Positions 12,269 to 24,481 of a DNA stretch of 64,000 bases are shown here, in pieces. The notes under the pieces were generated by a model. That model ran no database searches, was not told the DNA's origin, and was given only the letters and a program-made list of their open reading frames with translations. This DNA is from Hydrangea macrophylla (Eukaryota > Streptophyta > Magnoliopsida > Cornales > Hydrangeaceae). Each line of letters begins with the position of its first letter. The stretch's first letter is position 1. The stretch is from NCBI GenBank assembly GCA_033977485.1, contig CM066991.1, positions 30,439,850 through 30,503,849 on the forward strand, given 5' to 3'. A program made the position numbers and the translations under genes.

Positions 12269-14964
12269 GTCTTGAGCTAGAATGGTCAAGCTAAAGACGT
12301 AAAAGACAAGGCTTCTTGGGCGGCAACCCAAGTTCTTATTGTTCCATTTTCTCATTTTTGTACACTCTTTGGTCGTTTTGGGTTAGTTTTGAGTCAGTTT
12401 TGGTCATTCTGGACAGGTTTGGGAGTCAAGATCAATTTATTTGGAACTTATTTACATTGAAAGGAATAAAAAAGAAGAAAATACCAAGTCGCGCGCACGT
12501 CCCGCTCAAGCAATAGGTCGCTCCCGCGAGTTTTCGCTGTAGGAAATTTTTTCTAAAATTTTATTATAGATGTCTCAGATTCAGCTCGTGCCTCAAATCA
12601 CACGACCGAGGGATATTTGCCCGAGCAACTCGCTCGCGCAATAGTTTGACATAGAAATTTTTCTTCATGAAACTTAAAAGCAGCCTCAGATCTACCTCGC
12701 GGAAGGATTCGCCCGTGCGAAGGTCGCTTGCACGGCCCGCTCGCGCGAGGGGGAGTTTTTGTATTTTTCTCTATTCTCTTACCTTCTTTCTCACAAACCT
12801 GGTCAGTTGTTTTGTTATCCTTTCTATTTGCTCTCTTAGGCCCTTTTAGATCAATTACTTATTTGTTTGTTACTTTTATTTATTTCATTTCCTTCTGTTT
12901 GTCTGTTTCTTTTTGCCTATATTAAGTTTTTTTTGTTTTTGTATTTGATCTTTTACATTGCATATTTAGTCTTACATTAGCTAGTGTTATTTGTATATTG
13001 TTCGTTTTTCTTGTTTTTGTAAGTGTTGACAGGTGAATTAGTGTCTCCATTTGGAGTAATTGGACTTTATCGCTATATTCATATACATTTACCTGGTTTG
13101 TGATTGCTGAGATTGAGGCAATGTCGTTCCTTCCTTTTGTACTCTCCTTTCTTTCATTTTATTGTTTTATTAGGGACAATGAAAGGTTTAAGTTTGGGGG
13201 TATGCACTTACATGCACATTATTATGCACCATTTTTTTAAAAAAATTTGATACTTGTGCTTAAATAAACGATGTTATCGACGTTTTTGCAATCTCAATTT
13301 GATACTACGTGTTATATAACTTGGATTGTTATAGAATGCTAAACAAGGAAAGATGTGGTTAAACATTTGCTGAAGTCATGACACGACACTACATTTAGAA
13401 TATGTATCGTTTGAATCATAGTTTTATATCATAGATTTGAACACAAAGCTATGCACTGAACGTAGTCACTTGAATACATGTATGATGTGAACTATAATAT
13501 GATTCAGATTTCTAGATAACACATGGTGTGGAGACTAAACCCAATGAGCTTTTGAGCCTAACTTTTCTTTATAAAGGGTTATGAATACATTTTGTGTTTG
13601 TCGAATTTTATTATAATAGCGCATCTACTAGTTGTTTAGTCTCATGATTCTTGTTTTGGTTGATAGTCAAGTTAAAATACTAGTTACCATGCTAAATAAT
13701 CTTCCGTTGTAAACATTGAAGAACCATATGACCATAGGAGATGATGGTAAGCCCTCTTTGTTTACCTATCCAGATAAATGATAAAAATTTCCTTAGTTTG
13801 CCCCCTTTGAGCCTTTGAATAGCCTATCTTTCTTTAATCACCACTCTTTTTTGCTCCAACTTGGCCAACTTGGAGTTTACCACTGAAAGATTGATCAACT
13901 ATTAATGGTGATAAGGTGGTGTGTCGATTGAGAAGAAGAAGAAAATAAGATGATGTTTGGGGTAGTTGCCTTTGTAATTAATGAATATTCGTTTCAAAAA
14001 GCAATGAAAAGGAAAAAGAATATGGTTAAAAGAAAAAGGTTGAAAGAAGAAAAGAACAAAAAAAAAAAAGAAAAGGAAAGAAATTAAAAAAATGAAAGAA
14101 GAGAATGAAAAGATGAAAGTTGGTAGAAGAATGAATAAAAGAAATTGAACATGCCTTACAAAGTCACTCTAAAACTACTTAATGAATCATTTCTATCATT
14201 TTCATTGCCTGAGCTATGTTACAACCTTTAAAAAGTCCTATTTGATCCTAGAAAACATGGTTTGGGTATGTAAACGATGGGAGTGGGATTAAAACATGGT
14301 AATGATTAATTTTTCTTGACTGTTGGCATCCTATCCATGAGACTACTATTCTTTCATGTCATGCGTCTTTTACGAGTCATATGTGAGCGTTTCTCGTTTT
14401 AAAAACAAATTTCCTTTGCTCCCATATATTATACAAATTACACCTATTTTTGAGTGTTTCATTTTAGAGTGTAATGAACATTGTGAGATTCGTAGTCGAA
14501 GCATAGTTATCCGAGTTATATTCCAAGTTTATGACATGCGCGTGTTCAATTGACTACCACATCACACACGTACAATTTTATGAGAAACTTTATTGATTTA
14601 TTTGATGCATGTGCTTGGGATTGTTTTTCATGACGTAGGTGGACGCTTGATTCCGTTTCTTTTTATTCGTTTTTCTATTTCGAAACATTGTTTTATAATA
14701 AGGAGTATTGAATGTTATGTTTTATTTTTTTAATAAAATCTTTTAAATATATACAATGAAAAAAAGATGGTTGTGGGTGACTTATTGATGAGAACACTCA
14801 CGAGACTTCACTCATCCGCCTAGGGACACCCAGGGGTTTAAAAGGCTTGTTGCATATGCTAAGTGCAATCGCGATCCATGCGACAATGGAGTAATTTTTT
14901 ATTTAGTTGTTTAACTTTTCTGTTTTTTTTGCTCGAGGACTAGCAAAATGTAGGTTTGGGGGTG
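12269..14964 (+). other. 3' non-coding part and polypurine tract of the Athila-like element
   Basis: A GCTTCTTGGGCGGCAACCC box near 12311 resembles one found downstream of integrase in full Athila-type elements, so the reverse transcriptase-integrase block is probably deleted just before it. A GC-rich patch with CTCGCGCGAG-like words at 12480-12760 repeats the theme of the LTR patch. An A/G-rich tract lies near 14030-14100. TTTGGGGGTG at 14955-14964 is the polypurine tract. No envelope-like ORF was recognised. Confidence 0.65.
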
Positions 14965-16254
14965 TGATCGAGAGTGAGCAAGTCCTAATTACACGCCTTA
15001 ATTCACATTTGTTAGTACTTTTTATCCTGATTTATTGTATTTTTATTTTGTTTTCCGTTTTCTGCCAGGTTTTGGAAGAAAACAAGAATCCATGCTAAAA
15101 AGTGTGTAAAAACAGACTGAAAGAAGCAGAAAATACCACATCGTGTGAGCGTCCCGCTCACTCGACAGACCAGAACCTCGCTCGCGGGACTTTCCAAAAT
15201 CGCGCTCGCGCGAGCCGCTCGCGCGACCTATGAAAAAAATTTAAAGTTGCATATTTCAGTGTACTAAAGATCCCTACGCAAACGAAACTGCCTAATTACG
15301 TCTAGAAAGTGAAATATAGCAGTTATAGTGCGACTAGGTTTAGGAAAGCTTCCAAAACTTGCTCCAAATCTATATATACTCTATTCTAATTTAATTTTGA
15401 GGTTACACAACATTATACACATCCTTCCATAACCATAAACTTCAACCATTGAAGAGAGGAAAGCAAGGAGAAGAAGAAGAAGACCAAGGATTACCATGGC
15501 CTCCTCCATCAACCTCTTGCCATTCATCGCTTCTATGGCCAACTAGACCTACATCTAGGGTTTCAATGAAATCCTAGCCAAGTAATAGTGTGTTGTTTAT
15601 GTTTTTTCTTTTAGATTTATTATGTATGGATAATAATTACATGTTCCGAGGATTTAAAATTATACTTCTATTGATTAAATCATTGCTTTCAAAGTTTATT
15701 CTTGTCTTAGATCTATTTTGAATGTATTGTGCTCAATAGTCTATATTTGCTTTGCTTGTATGGATTATTTGCATGCAATGGTGCTTAATTGAATTGTAAT
15801 ATCAAGTAGTCGAATAGTTCATGCCTAGGGAAAACGGAGTGTGTCATGATACTAGTTTAGTGTGAGACAATCCGTGCTAACCGAAGATGAATCATGTTGA
15901 TGCTTGAATCATTGTTATCTTCTTGCTACAATTCCCCATTATCATCCAATGTAATTAGCTAATTGAATGCATAGATACCCTTCTTACGAAGCTAGTGGTG
16001 GATTTGCAATCCTACTTTCACTTTAAATATCATTTAAAACAACTTTTAATTACTTTCATAGTTTAGATTTATTTTCACTGTGCTTAGTTTTATTAAAATC
16101 AAAATCAAAGTTCTGCTTTCTTAATTAACTAGACTTAGGGTTTTTAAAATTAAAGTGTTTAGTAATTCAATCTCTGTGGGTTCAACCTTTACTTCCACAC
16201 TACAAATCCTTAGAAAGTAAAGCATACTTTTATATCTTGATTTTGACAAAATCA
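14965..16254 (+). repeat. 3' LTR of the Athila-like element
   Basis: This uninterrupted 1.29-kb LTR starts TGATCGAGAGTGAG and ends GACAAAATCA before GGTGC. Relative to the 5' LTR it lacks a short segment near 15930 and has scattered substitutions, so the element is not recent. The sequence across its CTAATTACGTC region proves the site of the solo LTR in the other copy. Confidence 0.9.
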
Positions 16255-16259
16255 GGTGC

Positions 16260-18560
16260 GTCTCCCAAGAATTCTCGAAATCTATAATGCAAGCGTGTAG
16301 CATGTCTTCCATCACTTGATTGACTCATTCAGTCTGCCCATCAATCTGCGGATGAAAGGCTGAACTCAAGTTTAGTGTAGTTCCCATTGTTGTTTGGAGA
16401 CTTTTCCAAAATTCTGCAGTAAAGTGTGAATCTCTATCTGATACGATTGAAACAAGTATACCGTGTAACCGTACAACGTGCTATAGATACAACCGACTCA
16501 AACGCTCCACTAGGTACATCATAATGTAGGAAATGAAATGTTCCATCTTCGTAAGTCGATCCACGATTACCCAAATAGCGTCGTGTTTCTGCTGTGACTT
16601 TGGCAATCCCACCACAAAATCCATGGTGATGTGTTCCCCTTTCCATTGGGGAATCGGTAACGGCTGTGGAAGTCTAGGTGGTTTCTGATGTTCTGCCTTT
16701 ACTTGCTTACAAGTAAGACACTGAGATACATACTCAGCTACTTCTCTCTTCATTCCTTCCCACCATAAATTTCTCTTCAGATCCTTGTACATCTTTGTAC
16801 CTCCAGGATGTATAGTCATTCGTGACTTATGTGCTTCATCCAATATTTCTTTACAAAGATTTTCTTTGTCAGGCACATAGAGTCTACCTTTACATCGCAA
16901 GGCTCTGTTTGTACTCACACTCCAGACCTTTGGTTCTTTCGCTGACATCTTGGCGAACCATAACTTCAAATCTTCCGTTGTTTGCTGAGCTTCTATGATA
17001 TGACTAATCAAAGTTTGTTATATCATAAGACATCCAAAATGTTGTCTTTCCATTGGTTCCACTGGCTGAAGATCGAATTCAGCTAAAACTTCCAATACTT
17101 TCCATTCTCAAATTAATAACGCAATGATTACTAATCGAGGTTTACAACTTAAAGCATATGCTACGACATTCACTTTACCCGGATGGTACTATAATGAAAA
17201 GTCATAATCCTTAAGTAATTCCATCCATCTTCCTTGTCTCATGTTCAACTCCTTCTGAGAGAACAAATACTTCAAGCTCTTATGATCGAAAAACAGATCA
17301 AACTTTTCACCATAGAGATAGTGTCTCCAAATCTTTAATGTAACACTATTGCTGCCAATTCTAGATCATGCGTCAAATAATTCTTCTCATGTACCTTCAA
17401 TTATCTGGATCCATATGCAATGACATTCCTGTCTTGCATAAGCACACAACCAAGCTCTAGGTGCGATGCATCACTCTAGATTATATACCTTTCTCTACTC
17501 TTAGGTATCGCGAGTACTGGTGCAGAAGTCAATATTTTCTTTAACTCCTGAAATGCACCCTTATGCTTGTCTGTCCATTCATACTTCATCTTCTTTCTCG
17601 TCAAATTCGTTAAAGGTCCTGAAATCTTGGAGAATCCTTTGATAAATCTCCGATAATATCCTGCTAGATTAAGAAAACTTCTAACTTTTGTAGCATTAGT
17701 TGGTCTATTCCAGCTTAAGACTGCATCAATCTTAGATGAGTCCACAGAAATATCATCTTGAGATATCACATATCCCAAGAATTTGACCTCCTGTAGCCAA
17801 AATTCACACTTGCTGAACTTTGCATACAACTTACTATCTCGAAGAGTTTGTAAGGCAATCTGTAAGTGTGCCTTGTGGTCTTTCTCTATCTTTCAGTAGA
17901 TCAACATGTCATCAATGAACACTATAATGCATTAATCCAGATATGGTCTGAATACTCTATTCATTAAGTCCATGAATACTGCTGGCACATTTGTTAATCC
18001 AAAAGGCATAACTAGAAACTCATAGTACCCGTATCTCGTCCTGAACATAGTCTTTGTCACATCTTCTAGTTAAACCAGTAGTTGCTGATATCTTAAACGT
18101 AGATCGATCTTTGAAAAGATCCTTGATCCTTGTAACTGGCCGAATAGATCATCTATCCGAGGTAGTGGATACCTATTCTTGATCTTAACCTTATTCAACT
18201 CCCTGTAGTCTATGCAGAGTCGAAGTGTTCCATCCTTCTTCTTCATAAATAGAATTGGTGCTCCCCAAGGTTATGTACTCGGGCGAACAAATCCTAAGTC
18301 TTCCAGTTCCAACATCTCAGTCGACGTCATCCTATATGGAGTCTTAGATATTGGCAACATGCCAGGTACTAGTTCCACACAGAAATCTATTTCTCTCTTC
18401 AGTGGAAGTCCTTTGATATCCTGGAATACATCTACGAAAGCTTGTTCGGTAAGAATCTGATCAATTGTGAGTTCGGTACTCGTACTTGTACTTCCGATTG
18501 TAGCTAAACCACTAGTTAGAAACATGTCGCTTGTTGACTGACAATGAATATTCATTGTCA
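16260..18560 (-). pseudogene. chromovirus reverse transcriptase, RNase H and integrase core
   Basis: Read from 18560 downwards: a spacer, then the start of reverse transcriptase (PGMLPISKTPYRM, GFVRPST), then [21 protein letters not shown] and the catalytic FIDDMLIY near 17900. Next come [10 protein letters not shown] and VKFLGYVIS, and the RNase H region (17640-17030), broken by several stops. Integrase follows with TIHPGGTKMYKDLK and the CLTCKQVK finger, TMDFVVGLP and DRLTKMEHF (17011-16481). After frameshifts comes a DFENSWETHL block that ends at the Athila-like insertion. Together these would copy element RNA into DNA and insert it. Many stops and frameshifts make it inactive. Confidence 0.87.
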
Positions 18561-19040
18561 CATTACACCAAAATGTCACTTTCCTAACAGTAATTTACCG
18601 TTAGGAAAATTATTTCTAATGGTAATTTACCGTTAGAAATAAAGTGTGGGGAATATTTCTAACACATTTTCTAACGGTAAATTACCATTAAAAAAATATA
18701 TTTACTAATGGTAAATTACTGTTAGGAATATTCTTGCTAAAGGTAAAATATGGTTATTGCTCCAACAATTTTGGAACACTTTCGTTAAATTTACTAACGG
18801 TAAATTGCCGTTAGGAATAACATTTCTAACAGATTAAAATATGTTAGCCATCTAGCAATTTTGTAACACTTTCGTAAAAATACTAACGGAAAATATCCAT
18901 TAGCAACAAAGAATTACTAATGGTAAGTTGCCGTTAGGAATATCATTTCTAACAGTAAATATCAATTAGAAACAAATAATACTAACAGTTATAATCCGTT
19001 AGAATTATCGTTTCTAATAGAAAAAATCTGTTAGTAATCT
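18561..19040. repeat. left CACTA end: terminal repeat plus subterminal palindromes
   Basis: CATTACACCAAAA is followed by a run of TAACGG, CCGTTAG and TTTCTAACGG words in both orientations, many forming a palindrome around AATTTACCGTTAG. In En/Spm elements such arrays bind the element's own transposition proteins. Confidence 0.75.
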
Positions 19041-19335
19041 AAACACAGTCACATCTCTCACCAATTTTTATTTGCACCTAATAAACACAACCACGTCAAA
19101 TGATCTCCAATACCACCACAATCACATCAAATTTACAAGAATAATTAATATATAAGTAACATATAACAAGCTCAATCTATAATAAATATGACAAAATAAT
19201 ACATAATAAACATAGCAAGTATAATCCAAAATGTCTTTCCATCCAAACCAAAACTAACAATCCATGTCTAAAATTTAAAGAGTTCATCCATCCAAACCTA
19301 AACTAAACTAACAAACAAGCAAATGAGAAATTTTA

Positions 19336-19441
19336 CAAAGTCGACATGTCCAATGACCACCAAGCTTGAAGATAAGATGACCAGTGGTAGTTGACTTCGA
19401 TCAATGACCACAATATTGATGTGAATCTTTTCTTTACCCAT
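19336..19441 (-). pseudogene. captured fragment of elongation factor 1-alpha, first coding exon
   Basis: From the ATG at 19441 the minus strand reads MGKEKIHINIVVI, the N-terminus of EF-1alpha, which brings aminoacyl-tRNA to the ribosome. The next part of the P-loop (GHVDSGK) is missing. DNA for the following STTTGHLI-KLGG segment is joined early and out of frame, and the skipped piece, reading VVIGHVD, then appears after it. Order is therefore scrambled, as in template switching at a shared GGTGGTCATT-like sequence. The upstream CAATTTTCTTGCTAAAAAG may be the end of the 5' UTR. It cannot encode the factor. Confidence 0.78.
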
Positions 19442-20719
19442 TCCAAACTTTTTAGCAAGAAAATTGAGCTGAAACAAACAAGAATTTCATTACGTGAGTC
19501 AAAGTGTCCTAGTCGTGTACGTGTCCTACATTTTTAAGAACTAGAATAAGAAGTTAAGCACTATTGCACAATGCCATATCGGCTACAACACCTAGATTCT
19601 GGATTGATGAAGTAAAGCCAACAATACGAATTTCCTGAAAAATCTTAAATAGGCTACATATCCTGTGTTTTATTCTTTTTGAAAAAATAGCAATGCTACA
19701 GCTTGACATTCAAAGAAAAATGTTACAACTAACAGATGAAATAGAGGTATTAATTATTTCAGCTAAAGTATATATTACTTCAACCAGCCAGCCAGAGTAT
19801 ATATTACTTCTTATCCATTTTCATGTTTTTCGACAAAATCTTGAAGCAATCTTTGTTTTTCTAACAAAATCTTGAAGCAATCTTTATACACACACAGATG
19901 GAGTAGTTCTCAAGGTGAGTCTATTTTTTCAAGTAGATTGAGGAGTTCTCAATTGTTAAGTCACACTGTAATTGCATACAGGATCATATGGTCTAGATAC
20001 TAATTCTCTCGTTGACCATCTAGGGAAGTTCTAGTTGGGGATTAGATTGTATAATAGTATACTACGCATGTACATGGGCAGTTTCTCATAGACACTTTTT
20101 ATAATAAATACTTGTTTACTAAAAATTATTAACCATAAGTAACATGGGTTTATTCTTAGCAGAGGTCAAAAGTCCCAAATTTGATTGCATTCATGAGCTT
20201 GATAATAATATGACGTGCAAAGACACAAAAACAGTATTAACAGGGGCATAAAAAAATATTCTAAATACTAAAGCATTAACCTGACTCCTATAGATCATAA
20301 AAACAGGATTAATGACCACAAAGTTGTTGTTCAACGAAAACTTGAGTGTCACAGAAGGAATCCGGAACTGCTCTTGAGAACTGTCTTAACATAAATTGAT
20401 CGATCTTTAAACAAACACAATGAGAATGGAAAGAGAATTAAAGAACATCAAACTATAATGAGAGTAAGAGCCCATTACGGTTAGCTGAATAAATAATCAC
20501 TTTTCTGAGTAGGATATGATAGGTCATATTGGATAACATGTATTTATTTGTCCCACAAGTATACATCATTATCATATTTTAAGTAAGATCGTTTATGTAA
20601 TCAGACTCTAATAAAAATCTTTGCTTCATCTCCCACCAATTCCAACGCATGGACAACCCTAGCCTGATTTATATTTGATACAACTATATATTAGCTTAGA
20701 AAGATTTACTTACATAGAG
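19442..20719. other. CACTA interior, no gene recognised
   Basis: AT-rich sequence between the EF-1alpha and DDRGK1 fragments. It may include 5' intron or UTR of the captured EF-1alpha gene and trailing DDRGK1 DNA, but nothing can be assigned. Confidence 0.4.
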
Positions 20720-20847
20720 TCAAGTAACAGTAATGTCTTCTGCATTGCTAATTCCCTGACGCTTAATATAATTAGCAACAGCTCTCATTTCTTCCAATGA
20801 GATGTATATGTATTTTCCTCTATCATCCATTACACCTGACAGGTGCC
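20720..20847 (-). pseudogene. captured DDRGK1 (UFBP1) fragment, exon with the name-giving DDRGK motif
   Basis: The minus strand from 20847, after an intact AG acceptor, reads HLSGVMDDRGKYIYIS then EEMRAVANYIKRQG, the diagnostic segment of DDRGK domain protein 1. This ER-membrane adaptor of the UFM1 ligase complex works in ufmylation and ER quality control. The acceptor is in phase with the donor at 22313, restoring an MG-HLSG junction (usually MGRLSG). After RQG the frame reads ISNAEDITVT and stops, lacking the conserved SHLASKSNQFIDLE block, so an internal deletion is likely. Confidence 0.85.
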
Positions 20848-21479
20848 CTAATCCAAAATTGCAAACAATATTCAGTTAAACAATGACAGAAACTGCTTAG
20901 GGAAAAAGCATTATTATGCACTATCTTAAATTTTGAAACGCGAAAATCAATATTATATCAGTTGGAACAGAAAAAACTAAGTCCCAGTTTGGAATCACTT
21001 CTCAGATGCAAGTTTAAATGCGCTTCCAGGATCCAACTCCCAAATATATTAGCTAGTTTGGATAAATTTTAAGAAGCATTTTAGAGCTCCAAAGGCATGT
21101 TTGGCTGTAGCATGGTTTTAATAAAATTTTTCACAATTTCTATGGTGCCCTTGTGATTAGGGATTCTGCTCATGTCTAAACGCAAAAGCCATAGCCAATC
21201 TAAACGGGCTATAACCTTTCTTTATTCCACAGGGCAGTGAAGTTATTATTTTTTTTTATTGCTTATTCATTTTCTTTTGCCCTCCCTTGTCACTTTTTTT
21301 TACTACCCGGTTGTCATTTTTAAAGAAAAATAAAGAGAGAGAGAAAGGGCGGAGAGGTAAAGAAAAATTCATATCTTTCTGGGTGATTGAAAGTCATGTT
21401 CAGGGATCACATTTGTTAACAAACTGATTGAGAAATTGAAATTTTAAGGAGACAGAAGTCGGGGAAGAAAAAATGGCAA

Positions 21480-22145
21480 TGATGACGCCAAAATTTGGTT
21501 AAAGTAAATCAAAGCAATTTAAGGGGAGAGAGAGTGAGAGACTGGTTTTTTGTATGTGGTTCGGTCCTGTTAATGAAGGTACCTACGTCCACGGCTGTGT
21601 CTGAGCACGTTCACTATACTGTAAAAGAGCCGGGGCCTGTTGTGAACCAATAAGTCTGGAGCTACCGTAGGCCGGTCGGGCATGTAGATGAATGCTATAG
21701 AGGTGCTGTGTAGACTGAAAAGTTGGCCCCTTCAATGGGGGGTGAGAGGTCTCTTTTATAGATGTAAGAGAATTACTGGTACAAGGAAAAGGAAACATAA
21801 TCCAATTAATATTAATTAGCATTAATTGTAGGGGTTTCCTAATTGGATTAGGAAATAGTTTGCACTTTCCATTAGTCTTCTAGCTTGATTAGGAAACTGC
21901 CCGTAATGCTCGGGATCATGCCTATGGGCCCGGATGAGCTGTTCCCGCGATGGGATGTGCCTGTACGGTTTTCCCGACCTGTTGGCCGGGTCGTGGATGA
22001 ACCGCTCGGGATGATGAGTTTCGGGTAGACTAGACTGCTCGGGCCGATGCTTGTCCGAGGAGTTGTGCATAATTTGACCGGGACATAGACTGGCTGCTGA
22101 TTTGAACTGCTCGGTCATAGAATAGAGCCAATTTTGGGTGTATCA
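21480..22145 (-). mobile_element. solo LTR of the gag-only family, in a DDRGK1 intron
   Basis: It starts TGATGACGCC and ends GGGTGTATCA, flanked by GGCAA at 21475-21479 and 22146-22150. It is the same family as the LTRs at 23796 and 27024, sharing the GTATGTGGTTCGG and GTACCTACGTCCACGG blocks, but more diverged. It lies between two captured DDRGK1 exons, so it arrived after the capture. Strand is set by comparison with the gag-only element. Confidence 0.88.
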
Positions 22146-22312
22146 GGCAATATGGAGGACAGTAGAGCGGAAATTGCAGAATACGTATCAAACTTTGACT
22201 AAGCAGAGATATATAACTTTTGATGTTGAATTTAACCCTAAGCAATTAGATCAAACCACTTTATATCGATGGAAACAAGGTCAACGAAAACATATTGTAT
22301 TGTAGCATATAC

Positions 22313-22374
22313 CCATGTTTTCCAGAGAGGTGATCTTGTTGATGCACTCCTTGCATTCAACAAATTTTGTCCAG
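22313..22374 (-). pseudogene. captured DDRGK1 fragment, ECINKITSLENMG exon
   Basis: The minus strand reads ECINKITSLENMG, matching the DDRGK1 segment just before the DDRGK motif. It is followed by a consensus donor (ATGG then GTATAT) at 22312. The upstream part (FVEC in place of a LRTQ-like stretch) is altered and out of frame with what precedes it. It is the exon directly 5' of 20720-20847, separated by an intron that now contains the solo LTR. Confidence 0.8.
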
Positions 22375-23164
22375 CATTAGTGCAAAGCAATACAAAGAGC
22401 CTATTTGGGTTAGCTTTTAAAATAATCACTTTTTGGAATTATAGATTTCTTTTCTTTTCTTTTTCAAGCTCCATTGGAGCTTTTTAAAAAGGGAGTTTTA
22501 GTCAAAGTCCTTTAAAATAGACTTTTTTAGTATTAGGTCCAACCCTTTTTATTATTTTAGTGAAAAGTCCACATGTATGTTATAAAAGTTATGTGAAATT
22601 TCACATAACTTTGTTAAAAATTGAACTAGTTATGTGAAATTTCACGTAACTTTTAAAATATGGGGATTTGATCCAATTAAGTTTCACTAGTCTTCAACTA
22701 GTCTTTAACTTGCATAGGAGTTCGTGCTTAATCTAATGGCCTGATCAGGAATGCACAAAACATGAGTAGATTTAGTACTACTCCTAATTCTATCTGGTCA
22801 TATGAAAACCAAAAATAAGAACTAAAGGGCCTCTACCAAACACTTAAATTTGTAGAACCAGTTCACTTCTAAACCACATAGCCGGTTCTGCGCCTTCCCA
22901 ATCAGCCCCTAATATCTCTCTTAAAGCTGGTCTTTGTCAAACCTACATAGCATTGGCTATCAAAGCAGATAGAAAATGAGACTAAGGCTGTACCATATCC
23001 TATTTTAAGCATTCCCAAACATACCCTAAGGGGAAAGAATTGGGATCAAGAGATCCTACAAGGCTTTCAACATCCATTCAGTTGTAAAATTCATGTGCCT
23101 ATTACTAATAAAAGAACAGCACTCCAGATGCAGAAGAAAATGGATGTATCACTATCAACACATG

Positions 23165-23337
23165 GTTTGTAACTTCCTTAATGTATTCAACGAAGTCAAA
23201 AAGCAAACCCTAACTTCCATCGTTAACTTCATTTTCGGTGGTACCTTCAACATCAATAGAAAATTCCCCTTCTACTTCTCAAACTCTAATGCGGCAGCTT
23301 CATCCTCCTGGGCGTTCCATGCCTTGGCTCCTTCTTC
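23165..23337 (-). pseudogene. captured DDRGK1 fragment, EKWKGEFSID exon
   Basis: After a CAG acceptor at 23338-23340 the minus strand reads EEGAKAWNAQEDEAAALEFE. After a small frame change and loss of the tryptophan codon it reads GEFSIDVEGTTENEV, and beyond one stop (a probable CAG-to-TAG change) GLLFDFVEYIKE. All these segments occur in this order in DDRGK1, spanning the end of its coiled-coil region and the start of its winged-helix part. The 3' donor is degraded. One frameshift and one stop make it non-functional. Confidence 0.85.
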
Positions 23338-23423
23338 CTGAATAAACCATGGCCACTTTCTTCAACAAAATTATTCAAGAAATTAAATTTACAAAAATGC
23401 TACAAAGTAGGGGGTCAACCAAC

Positions 23424-23532
23424 CAGCTTCTGCTCTTGTGCGCTTCACGCTCCTCATCCTTCCTCTGATCCGACGCATTTCTGCAGACTGATCCTGCTTT
23501 GTTTGCCTTGAATCGCCTGTTGTGTCTTCAGC
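23424..23532 (-). pseudogene. captured DDRGK1 fragment, coiled-coil exon
   Basis: The minus strand from 23532, after an AG, reads AEDTTGDSRQTKQDQSAEMR and, after a frame change, KDEEREAH then EQKL. This matches the charged coiled-coil stretch of DDRGK1 immediately before the EEEAKA segment of the next exon. The donor that should follow CTGG is mutated. No exon upstream of this one was found, so capture covered only the 3' half of the gene. Confidence 0.78.
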
Positions 23533-23795
23533 CTTCAGAATCAATAATGTGGAAATAGTAATAAAATATTAATTCGGTGCATCATAAATAAATAAATAAA
23601 AGCATGGATGCAAGAACCACATCAGAAGGCCATGTACAACAAACAAACTCAGCAACGATCATAAAAGTTAAGAAATCCTATTTGCACTTTAATAAAATTG
23701 AGTTATGGTGCCTATTTGCGCTTTAATGAAAAGTGAATTATGGTGCAAACTGGAAAGCATAACTATATATTACAAGTACTACCTAGAAACCTAAC

Positions 23796-24481
23796 TGATG
23801 ATGCCAGAATTTGGTAAGAGTAAAGTAGAGCAATTTTAAGAGAGAGAAAGAGTGAGAGACTATTTTTTTGTATGTGGTTCGGCCCTGTTAATGAAGGTAC
23901 CTACGTCCACGGGTGTGTCTGAGCACGTTCACTAGCAGATCACCGGCGGGCCTGGTGAGCCAACAAAGAGGGACGACACTACCAGTAATACCGGCCTAGT
24001 GTATGCGTATAATGGTGAATTTTATAGAGGTGCTGTGTAGACTAAAGAGTTGGCCCCTTCAATGGGGGGTGAGATGTCTCTTTTATAGATGCAAGAGACC
24101 TACTCTTACATGGATAAGGAAATATAATCCAATTGATATAGATTGGCATTAATTGTGGTGGTTTCCTAATTGGATTCGGAAATAGTTTGTACTTTCCATT
24201 GGTCTTCTAGCTTGAGTAGGAAACTGCCCGTAATGCTAAGGATCATGCATGTGATGCTCGAGATCACGCCTGTGATGCTCGGGATCATGCCTGTGGTCCC
24301 GGATGAGCTATTTCTGCGGTGGGATGCGCTTGCGCAGTTTTCCCGACTTGCTAGTCGGGTCGTGGATAAACTACTCGGGATGATGCTTGTCTGAGGAGTT
24401 GTGTATGATTTGACCGGGACATGGACTGGCTGCTGATTTGAATCGCTCGGTCATAGGATAGAACCAATTTTGGGTATATCA
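23796..24481 (-). repeat. 3' LTR of the gag-only element
   Basis: 686 bp, TGATGATGCC to GGGTATATCA on the plus strand, equal in length to the other LTR. A small tandem unit, GATGCTCGGGATCA, is repeated near 24235-24300 and again in the partner LTR. Confidence 0.9.

Larger units (their letters stand above)
5414..16254 (+). mobile_element. Athila-like LTR element lacking reverse transcriptase and integrase
   Basis: It starts TGATTGGG and ends AAAATCA, flanked on both sides by GGTGC. It has LTRs of about 1.3 kb, a primer site at 9166, a degenerate gag (9670-11131), a protease remnant (11281-11961), then a long non-coding 3' part and a purine tract before the 3' LTR. No reverse transcriptase, RNase H or integrase similarity is visible between 12000 and 14964. 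It therefore looks like a gag-protease derivative that relied on other copies. The Athila assignment rests on gag similarity and the primer site. Confidence 0.85.
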
